Shown here one piece after another: positions 57,735-64,000 of a DNA stretch of 64,000 nucleotides. Positions within the stretch are counted from its first letter, which is position 1, and the number at the start of each line of letters is the position of its first letter. Below the pieces are notes generated by a model that had not been told where the DNA came from, did no database searches, and was given only the letters and a program-made list of their open reading frames with translations. Source of the DNA: Nonomuraea wenchangensis (GTDB lineage: Bacteria > Actinomycetota > Actinomycetes > Streptosporangiales > Streptosporangiaceae); the NCBI RefSeq assembly GCF_900111685.1, contig NZ_FOHX01000012.1:21119-85118 (forward strand), in the 5' to 3' direction. The position numbers and the translations under genes were made by a program.

Positions 57735-57891
57735 GAATGCGGCTCCTTGCTCAGAGGGAGCACCGGCCGAGCCGGCCGGTGTTCGTTCCGGAGCGAGGTT
57801 TCCGCTCGCCCGCCGGCGGAGCCAGAGCCCTCGCGATCCTGGGGGTGAGGGGGCCAGGCACGCGCGAAGCTGCGCGCACTACCGTGGGCAC

Positions 57892-58719
57892 ATGAGCGGC
57901 GAATCCAACCTTCTGGGCGATTACGTACGCGCCCGCCGGGAGCTCGTCACCCCTGAGCAAGCCGGCATCCCCTCCGTGGGGGTACGGCGCGTGCCGGGCC
58001 TGCGCAGGGAGGAGGTCGCGATGCTCGCCGGCATCAGCGCCGACTACTACCTGCGCCTGGAGCAGGGCCGCGACCGCAACCCCTCCGCGCAGGTGCTGGA
58101 GTCCCTCGCCCGCGTGCTGCGGCTCGACGACGACGCGACGGCCTACCTGCTCCGCCTCGGGGAGGGGCATCCCCGGCGGCGCCGGCGGCGGCCCCGCAAG
58201 GAGAGCGTCCCCGCCGGCGTCGCCAAGCTCGTCGCCACGCTCGCGCTGCCCGCGTACGTGGAGGGCCGCTCCTTCGACGTCCTGGCCGCCAACACGCAGG
58301 CAACCGCCCTGTCGCCGCGCCTCGGGGCGGGGCGCAACCGCCTGCGGGACGTGTTCCTCGACCCGGCCGAGCAGGCTCTCTACCCGGACTGGGAGGACGC
58401 CGCGCAGGGCATGGTCGCCGGCTTCCGCGCGTCCGTCGGCACCGACACCGACGACCCCCGCTTCATCGAACTCGTCGGCGAGCTCTCCCTCGCCAGCCCG
58501 CTGTTCAGCAGGCTCTGGGCCCGCCACGACGTGAACACCTGCGAAGGCACGCCCAAGCACCTTGACCATCCCCAGGTCGGCGAGCTGTGGCTGAACCGGG
58601 AGCGGCTCGGCGTCAGCGGCGCGGCGGGCCAGACGCTCGTCGTCCTCCACCCCGACCCCGGCACCGGCAGCGCCGAGAAGCTGGCGCTCCTCGCCTCCGT
58701 CCTGCCGGCGGCGACCTGA
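57892..58719 (+). CDS. XRE-family regulator with MmyB-like ligand domain
   Basis: 275 residues. HTH in residues 10-80 (GDYVRARRELVTPEQAGIPS, GLRREEVAMLAGISADYYLR, LEQGRDRNPSAQVLESLARV), then a C-terminal MmyB-like domain (~110-270) with SFDVLAANTQATALSPRLGA and TPKHLDHPQVGELWLNRERL, which in related proteins binds a fatty acid or other small ligand. Common next to reductase or hydrolase genes; here divergent from an alpha/beta hydrolase. The ATG has no strong Shine-Dalgarno; possibly leaderless. Confidence 0.9.
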   Translation: MSGESNLLGDYVRARRELVTPEQAGIPSVGVRRVPGLRREEVAMLAGISADYYLRLEQGRDRNPSAQVLESLARVLRLDDDATAYLLRLGEGHPRRRRRRPRKESVPAGVAKLVATLALPAYVEGRSFDVLAANTQATALSPRLGAGRNRLRDVFLDPAEQALYPDWEDAAQGMVAGFRASVGTDTDDPRFIELVGELSLASPLFSRLWARHDVNTCEGTPKHLDHPQVGELWLNRERLGVSGAAGQTLVVLHPDPGTGSAEKLALLASVLPAAT

Positions 58720-58857
58720 GCGGCGCCGCGGCGGCGGCCGCGTTCGAAGCCGCGGTCCGGGCCATCGCCCCGATGACCTCCTGGCCGGCGACCAGTCCGG
58801 CAGCAGGGACGAGCGGTCACAATAGAGCAGATCCGACACCCCGTTGGGAGGAGGTCC

Positions 58858-59435
58858 ATGAGCGACTCCGCAGCGTCGACTGTGAGAGCCTCCGCCGGCG
58901 CGAAAGGGCGGCCAGCGGGTCCGCCGGCGGAAAGACCGTGCGGGACCTGCCCTTACCGTCGGGACGTGCTGTCCGGATTGTGGGCGCGGGAGGAGTACGA
59001 CAAGCTGCGCGGCTACGACCGGCCGACCTTCGCTCAGCCGGTGACGCTGTGGCTGTGCCATCAGCACGGCCGCAGCTCGCCCCGGCGGGGGGTGTGCGCG
59101 GGCTGGGCCGGCTACCACGACGGCATCCACACTGCTGGCGGTCCGGGTCACGCTGGCGACCGGGCTGCTCAGTCCCGCGGACGCGCGCGCCGTCGAGACC
59201 TACACCTCGCCCGTGCCGCTCTTCGCCTCCGGCACTCAGGCCGCTGAGCATGGCCTGGCCGACCTCGATACGCCGAGCCCTCAAGCTGTGCAGGCGATCG
59301 CCACATTCGATCGCCGGCGAGCGGCACCGGCCGTGCAGGGTGAGGCGACGACCGCACCGACTCCCGACACGGTCCAGCCGATCGCCGACCCTCACCGGCC
59401 AGCCGGCCGCCCTCGCGCAGAGCGAACCCGCCGGT
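58858..59435 (+). pseudogene. DUF6283-family protein with a frameshift
   Basis: From ATG 58858 (GGGAGGAGG upstream) the frame encodes PCGTCPYRRDVLSGLWAREE, CHQHGRSSPRRGVCAGWAG, the cysteine-rich DUF6283 pattern (CxxCPYR, C-H-Q, CAGW). Around 59125-59135 the expected continuation moves to the other frame: LLAVRVTLATGLLSPADARA, VETYTSPVPLFASGTQAAEH, ending at TGA 59435. A one-base change separates the halves. Either a real inactivation or a sequence error. Cysteine spacing suggests metal binding; function unknown. Confidence 0.75.
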
Positions 59436-59437
59436 GA

Positions 59438-59750
59438 CACACCGCACGCGGACAAGCCCGGCATTCCGCCCAGCAAGCCGAACCGCGCCAGATCATGATT
59501 GCCGACACGACGAAGCCGCGCACGACACCGCCCCCGCACGACACCGCGCCACGGCGTCATCCCGCCGATTTCGACGTCGCCGGCTGGCAGCGGCATGCCA
59601 GCACCGCGATGTCGGCGGTGGTTGTACCGCCGGTGGCGGTCAGCCGGCCCGCGATCAACCCGCCAGCGGCTCCGCCGTTCCAGCGACGTCGTGATCCGTG
59701 TCGGCCTAGGATCGGGTTCCTGACCGGCCCCTGGTGCAGTGGGAGGGTGT
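59438..59750. other. 313-nt interval, no supported gene
   Basis: Pro/Thr/Ala-rich frames with no start or family signal. It is the leader region of the trypco2-protease locus and must hold its promoter; TAGGAT at 59706-59711 is a possible -10 but no matching -35 is clear. Confidence 0.3.
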
Positions 59751-60056
59751 ATGGCGGAGCTTGGGCTGCCGGAGGCGATCGAGCAGATCCGTCAGGAGCT
59801 GCGGGAGGCGATCGCCGCGGGCGCTGATGCGGAGATCCAGTTCCCCGTCGGGGAGGTGACGCTGGAGTTCCAGGTCGGGATGAAGAAGACCGGCGAGGGC
59901 AGCGGCAAGGTCAAGGTATGGGTGCTGGAGGCTGGCGCCGGCGGCAAGATCGAGCACGATCGGGTGCAGAAGGTGACCGTCGTCCTGCAGCCGCCCGTCG
60001 ATCCGCAGGGTGATCCGGTCAAGGTGTCGCGCCGTTCGTCAGCCAAGCCTGGTTAG
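59751..60056 (+). CDS. Trypco2 (trypsin-co-occurring) domain protein
   Basis: 101 residues. ELGLPEAIEQIRQELREAIA, EIQFPVGEVTLEFQVGMKKT, KVKVWVLEAGAGGKI and VTVVLQPPVDPQGDP are the hallmarks of the trypco2 domain, known from co-occurrence with trypsin-like proteases in NTP-dependent conflict systems. It is probably the accessory that links or inhibits the protease of the next gene, 14 nt downstream. GGGAGG is four nt before ATG. Confidence 0.85.
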   Translation: MAELGLPEAIEQIRQELREAIAAGADAEIQFPVGEVTLEFQVGMKKTGEGSGKVKVWVLEAGAGGKIEHDRVQKVTVVLQPPVDPQGDPVKVSRRSSAKPG

Positions 60057-60073
60057 CCGAAGGGGGCGGGGTG

Positions 60074-63000
60074 ATGCTGGTGGCGATCCAGGACCGGTTC
60101 GTCGAGGTGATCGCCCAGGTCGCCGTCGGCCGCGGCTCGACGGCCCGGACGGAGTGGCAGGTCGCCTCGGGTTTCCTGATCGACGGCCGTCACGTGTTGA
60201 CCTCGTTGCATGCCGTTGCCGACGGTGACATCGAAGTCCGTCGGGCCATCCCCTGGCCCGATGGCCCGAAGATGAGTTGGCGGGCGCGGGTGCGGCTGCG
60301 CGGCGAGGCCGGACACGCGGATCTGGCCGTGCTGGAGCTCACTGAGGACGCGCCTGCGGATATCGGTCTGTTGCCGATGATCGGGTTCGCGCGCATCGCC
60401 GACCGTACGGAGCGGCTGGAAGTGGTCGAGGATTGCGGTGCGGTGGGGTTCCCGCGATTCCTTGAGCGCGGCCACGGCGCGGCGGCGGTCCGCCAGGCCG
60501 CCCAGATCGGCGGCCGGATCCCCGTCTCACAGCGGCCGGGGCCGGGCCTGTTCACCTTGCAGACCGGGCATCGCCCCGAGGGGCCGCCGCTGCCGTCGGC
60601 CGGCACGGCGCTGGCCGGGTCGGCCTGGTCGGGCATGTCCGGGGCGGCAGTGCTGGCCGGCGACCTGGTCGTCGGGGTGGTGTCGGAACACGCGCCGCGT
60701 CAGGGCGCCTCGGATCTCACCATCGTGCCGATCACGTTGATCGACACTCTCCCCGACCGTGATGCGTGGTGGGCGCTGCTCGGCACCAGCTCTGGCCGGT
60801 TACGCACGCTGCCCGACGCGGGTGGCGGCGGGGTGTGGGCGGACGGGTGTCCGTATCAGGGGCTGGCGCCGTTCGGCCCGGAGCAGGCGGTCCTGTTTCA
60901 CGGGCGGGGCCAGGCCACCGCCCGGCTGCAGGCGATGGTCACGGCGATGGTCGCCGACGAGCGCGCGGGGGGCGGGCTGGTCATGGTGACCGGCGCTTCC
61001 GGGGCGGGTAAGTCGTCGCTGCTGCACGCCGGGCTTCTGCCTGCCCTGACCGCCGCCTCCGGCGACCCCAGCGGTTGTCCGTCGTGGCCGCAGGTGTGCT
61101 TGACCCCCTCCGAGCGGCCGTTGCAGGAGTTGGCCGTGCAGCTGGCGGTGCGGTGCGGCGCCGACCCCGATGTGGTGCTGGGTGAGCTGGGTGCCGATCC
61201 GGCCGGAGCCCGGGTGCGAGCCCGGCAGGTTTTGGCCGCCGAGGCGATCCGCCGCCGCCAGCTGGGCGGGTCCGGCGAGACCCCCCGGCGGCTGATCATG
61301 GTGGTGGATCAGTTCGAGGAGCTGTTCACCTCGTCATTGTGCGGGCATGCCGAGGAGGCGGCCGCGTTCGTGGCCGCGCTTGATGCGATCGCCACCCCGA
61401 CTGGGCCGCCACCGGCCGGCCCGCAGGCTCCCGGCCTGGATGCGACCGGCCGGCAGGGCGCGGACCGGCACGATCGGGAGCCGGCCGGGATCGTGGTGCT
61501 GGCGGTGCGCGGCGACTTCATCGACCGGTGCGCCGCCCATCCGGCGCTGGCGCGGGCGCTGGAGGAGCGGGCGTTCGTGCTGGGCCCGATGAGCGAGCCG
61601 GAACTGCGCCGCGCGATCACCGGGCCGGCCGCGGCGGCCGGGCTGAGGGTGCAGGACGGTCTGGCCGAGCAGGTGGTGCGCGACCTGATCGACCACACCC
61701 GGGCCACAGCCGACGGGGCGCCGGGCGGCGGCTCGGTGGTGGGGGCGCTGCCGCTGCTGTCGATGGCGATGGTGCGCACCTGGCACAACCGCCACGACGG
61801 ACAGCTGACCCTGCACGGCTACGACCGCTCCGGCGGCGTCGCCTCCGCCGTTGAGGATGCCGCCGAAGACGCCTACCGCGACCTGTCCCCGCAGCAGCAG
61901 GAGGCCGCTCAAGGGGTCTTGCTGGCGCTGACCCTCATCGGCGCCGACGGGCAGGTCGTGCGGCAGCGCGTAAGTGTCAGTGAGCTGATCGCCCGCTGCG
62001 AGCCAGCCGGGCCTGAGGTGGTCCGCCACATCGTGACGGCCTTCACCCGCGCCCGGCTGATGGTGACCGGTTCCGCGCCACCCTTCCCCGTAGCCGCGCC
62101 CGCCGGCGCGCCGGGCACATCCGACTCGACCGCGACAGACAGCGGCGCTTCCTCCACCACGGCGGGCGATCCTCCGGCGAAGCTCGGGGACCCAGCGGGC
62201 GGCACCGTCGAACTCGCCCACGACGTCCTGCTCAGCGCCTGGCCACGCCTGCGCTCCTGGCTGGCCGAGGAGGAAGCCGATCGCCGGCTGCACGGCGAGA
62301 TCTGCCAGGACGCCACCGAATGGGCGCGGACCGGCCAAGATGCGTCGTTCCTGTACCGCGGCATCCGGCTGGAGACGGCCCAGCTCGCCGCGGCGCGATG
62401 GCAGGCCGACCCCGGCCGCTACCTCGGGCTGCCCGAGGTCGCCACCGCCTTCCTGCACGCCGGCGCCCGGTCCGCCACCCGCGCCCGGCGTCGCAGGCAG
62501 GCCCGGTTCTCTGCCCTGGCCGGACTCCTGGTCATCGCTGTCATCACCGCGATAACCGCCCTGCGCTTCGCCCAGGACGCCGACCGGCAAACTAGAGAAG
62601 CGGTTCGGGAACGCACCGGGGCAGTGTCCAGCCAGCTGGCCGCCTACAGCCAATCCTTGCCCAACGACCCGGTGACGGCGGCCCGCCTGGCAGCGGCGGC
62701 CTGGGCGATCGCCCCGACCAGCGACGCCCGCACGAGCATGTACGCGCTGGTCAGCCAGCCTGCGCGAGGCATCCTGAAGGGCCACACCGACCCGCTGCGC
62801 TCGGTGGCGTTCAGCCCGGACGGCACCCGCCTGGCCAGCGCCGGCAACGATCGCACGGTGCGGGTGTGGGATGCAGCCATCGGCCGCCCCATCGGCGCCC
62901 CGCTCACCGGCCACACCGACGAGGTGCATTCGGTGGTGTTCAGCCCGGACGGCACCCGCCTGGCCACCGCTGGTGCCGATGAGACGGTGCGGGTGTGGAA

Positions 63001-64000
63001 CGCGGAGACCGGCCGCCAAATCCGCGCCCTCACCGGCCACACCCGCACGGTGAACTCAGTGGTGTTCAGCCCGGACGGCACCCGCCTGGCCACCGCCAGC
63101 GACGACGGCACGGTGCGGGTGTGGGATACGGACACCGGCCGCCAAATCCGCAAACTCACCAGCCACACCGGCTCGGTGTACTCCGTGGTGTTCAGCCCGG
63201 ACGGCACCCGCCTGGCCTCGGCCGGTGTCGATAAAGCGGTGCGGGTGTGGGATGCGACCACCGGCCGCCAAATCGGCGCCCCGTTCACGGGCCACACCGG
63301 CACGGTGTCCTCGGTGGTGCTTAGTCCGGACGGCAGTCGCCTGGCCTCAGCTAGTTTCGACAAGGTGGTGCGGGTGTGGGATGCGGCCATAGGCCGCCAA
63401 ATCGGCACCCCGCTCACCGGCGACACCGACGAGGTGTCCTCGGTGGCGTTCAGCCCGGACGGCACCCGCCTGGCCAGCGCCGGCATCGATGACACGGTGC
63501 GGGTGCTGGTGCGGGATATGACCACCGGTCGACCCATCGGCCCCCCGCTCACCGGCGACACCGACACGTTGATCTCGGTAGCGTTCAGCCCAGACAGCAC
63601 CCGCCTGGCCAGCGCTGGCAACGATGGCACGGTGCGGGTGTGGGATGCGGCTATAGGCCGCCAAATCGGCGCCCCGTTCACCGGCGGCACCGGCACGGTG
63701 TTCTCGGTGGTGTTCAGCCCGGACGGCACCCGCTTGGCCAGCGCCGGCGATGATGGCACGGTGCGGGTGTGGGATGCGACCACCGGCCGCCAAATGCGCA
63801 CCCTCACCGGCCACACCGCCGCGGTGTTCTCGGTGGTGTTCAGTCCGGACGGCACCCGCCTGGCCAGCGCCGGCGATGATGGCACGGTGCGGATGTGGGA
63901 TGCGACCACCGGCCGCCAAATCCGCACCCTCACCGGCCACACCGACTCGGTGTCCTCGGTGGTGTTCAGCCCGGACGGCACCCGCCTGGCCAGCGCCGGC
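60074..64000 (+). CDS. Trypsin-like protease - STAND NTPase - WD40 protein (3' end outside window)
   Basis: One frame of 1309 codons runs to the window end. Residues ~1-215 are a trypsin-like serine protease with apparent triad His46 (LTSLHAV), Asp83 (GHADLAVLEL) and Ser189 (GMSGAAVL). A STAND NTPase follows: Walker A GASGAGKSSLL (307-317), Walker B RLIMVVDQFEELF (406-418), then helical winged-helix regions (VELAHDVLLSAWPRLRSWLA). A membrane segment lies near 812-830, then at least ten WD40 repeats from residue 903. By family, ligand binding to WD40 would trigger oligomerisation and protease activation, as in NLR-like defence proteins. The start is ATG 60074 or GTG 60071 after AAGGGGGCGGG. 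Confidence 0.92.
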   Translation, partial: MLVAIQDRFVEVIAQVAVGRGSTARTEWQVASGFLIDGRHVLTSLHAVADGDIEVRRAIPWPDGPKMSWRARVRLRGEAGHADLAVLELTEDAPADIGLLPMIGFARIADRTERLEVVEDCGAVGFPRFLERGHGAAAVRQAAQIGGRIPVSQRPGPGLFTLQTGHRPEGPPLPSAGTALAGSAWSGMSGAAVLAGDLVVGVVSEHAPRQGASDLTIVPITLIDTLPDRDAWWALLGTSSGRLRTLPDAGGGGVWADGCPYQGLAPFGPEQAVLFHGRGQATARLQAMVTAMVADERAGGGLVMVTGASGAGKSSLLHAGLLPALTAASGDPSGCPSWPQVCLTPSERPLQELAVQLAVRCGADPDVVLGELGADPAGARVRARQVLAAEAIRRRQLGGSGETPRRLIMVVDQFEELFTSSLCGHAEEAAAFVAALDAIATPTGPPPAGPQAPGLDATGRQGADRHDREPAGIVVLAVRGDFIDRCAAHPALARALEERAFVLGPMSEPELRRAITGPAAAAGLRVQDGLAEQVVRDLIDHTRATADGAPGGGSVVGALPLLSMAMVRTWHNRHDGQLTLHGYDRSGGVASAVEDAAEDAYRDLSPQQQEAAQGVLLALTLIGADGQVVRQRVSVSELIARCEPAGPEVVRHIVTAFTRARLMVTGSAPPFPVAAPAGAPGTSDSTATDSGASSTTAGDPPAKLGDPAGGTVELAHDVLLSAWPRLRSWLAEEEADRRLHGEICQDATEWARTGQDASFLYRGIRLETAQLAAARWQADPGRYLGLPEVATAFLHAGARSATRARRRRQARFSALAGLLVIAVITAITALRFAQDADRQTREAVRERTGAVSSQLAAYSQSLPNDPVTAARLAAAAWAIAPTSDARTSMYALVSQPARGILKGHTDPLRSVAFSPDGTRLASAGNDRTVRVWDAAIGRPIGAPLTGHTDEVHSVVFSPDGTRLATAGADETVRVWNAETGRQIRALTGHTRTVNSVVFSPDGTRLATASDDGTVRVWDTDTGRQIRKLTSHTGSVYSVVFSPDGTRLASAGVDKAVRVWDATTGRQIGAPFTGHTGTVSSVVLSPDGSRLASASFDKVVRVWDAAIGRQIGTPLTGDTDEVSSVAFSPDGTRLASAGIDDTVRVLVRDMTTGRPIGPPLTGDTDTLISVAFSPDSTRLASAGNDGTVRVWDAAIGRQIGAPFTGGTGTVFSVVFSPDGTRLASAGDDGTVRVWDATTGRQMRTLTGHTAAVFSVVFSPDGTRLASAGDDGTVRMWDATTGRQIRTLTGHTDSVSSVVFSPDGTRLASAG
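62780..64000 (+). repeat. WD40 tandem repeats with highly similar DNA
   Basis: Ten units (the last cut) of 126-132 bp. Each encodes SVVFSPDGTRLASAG, a variable DDGTVRVWD part and ATTGRQI, then a linker to GHT. Many units share long identical DNA blocks, including runs over FSPDGTRLA and TVRVWDA. Variation is concentrated at the residues after GHT and at SAGxD, i.e. on one propeller face. Near-identity points to recent duplication or gene conversion. Confidence 0.9.

Noticed and set aside
62644..63981. Minus-strand open frame of 445 codons in the WD40 region
   Set aside because: It mirrors the repeated plus-strand codons; it has no start context and a repeat-derived Arg/Pro/Ser composition. 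The plus-strand WD40 protein explains it.
62780..64000. Possible CRISPR-like repeat array
   Set aside because: Units are 126-132 bp, coding, and translate to WD40 repeats.

Overview
The window is high-GC DNA with strong third-position G/C bias, GTG/TTG starts and many 4-bp ATGA/GTGA gene overlaps. Together with F420-type enzymes, an enediyne polyketide synthase, an ECF42 sigma factor and a DUF6283 gene, this points to an actinomycete. A member of Streptosporangiales such as Nonomuraea is my guess, not something the sequence proves. No rRNA or phage structural genes are visible.

Layout. 0-4.4 kb: a truncated sensor kinase, an ArsR-rhodanese repressor, a YCII protein and two small membrane proteins. 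4.9-15.3 kb: an exported PLP-fold (aminotransferase class V) lipoprotein, a tightly overlapped operon MFS / acyl-CoA-dehydrogenase-like flavoenzyme / PhnD-PhnC-PhnE-like ABC transporter / DsrE protein, and a four-gene operon of UbiB-like kinase, LolA-like, DUF6073 and unknown proteins. 15.4-22 kb: a complete selenocysteine locus (selC, selB, selA, selD) with two AhpD/CMD proteins and an HxlR regulator. 22-28 kb: ClpC-like ATPase, VOC, ArsR, an MFS exporter and an LVIVD-repeat secreted protein. 28.3-39.7 kb: the five-gene enediyne warhead cassette (unbL-unbV-unbU-pksE-tebC) with an F420-type reductase and a membrane protein added at its end. 39.9-47.5 kb: SRPBCC/ArsR, then sulfide:quinone reductase, two ArsR-rhodanese repressors, a persulfide dioxygenase/rhodanese protein, an MFS protein and a NifS-like desulfurase. 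47.7-52.3 kb: ECF42 sigma, a TusA-ferritin fusion, a second PhnD-like protein and a second acyl-CoA-dehydrogenase-like flavoenzyme. 52.5-57 kb: decayed genes around an intact prs-pcm-capA group. 57-64 kb: hydrolase/XRE pair, a frameshifted DUF6283 gene and a trypco2 plus trypsin-STAND-WD40 conflict system that runs off the end.

Most of the first 52 kb reads as a sulfur/selenium handling region. Three regulatory motifs tie it together. An 18-21 bp AT-rich palindrome occurs at six promoters, including the hxlR promoter itself, and links the selenium genes, the ABC/flavoenzyme operon, the PLP lipoprotein and the LVIVD gene. A 20-bp TCCA/TGGA palindrome occurs at two of the three ArsR-rhodanese genes and at the persulfide-dioxygenase operon. 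A GACAG-TTGACG promoter family occurs at five places.

The most unusual single feature is selC. Its anticodon reads ACA instead of the usual TCA, so this selenocysteine tRNA would pair with the cysteine codon UGU rather than UGA. Variant selC anticodons are known elsewhere. Whether this one is functional, and which UGU is recoded, cannot be settled from the window.
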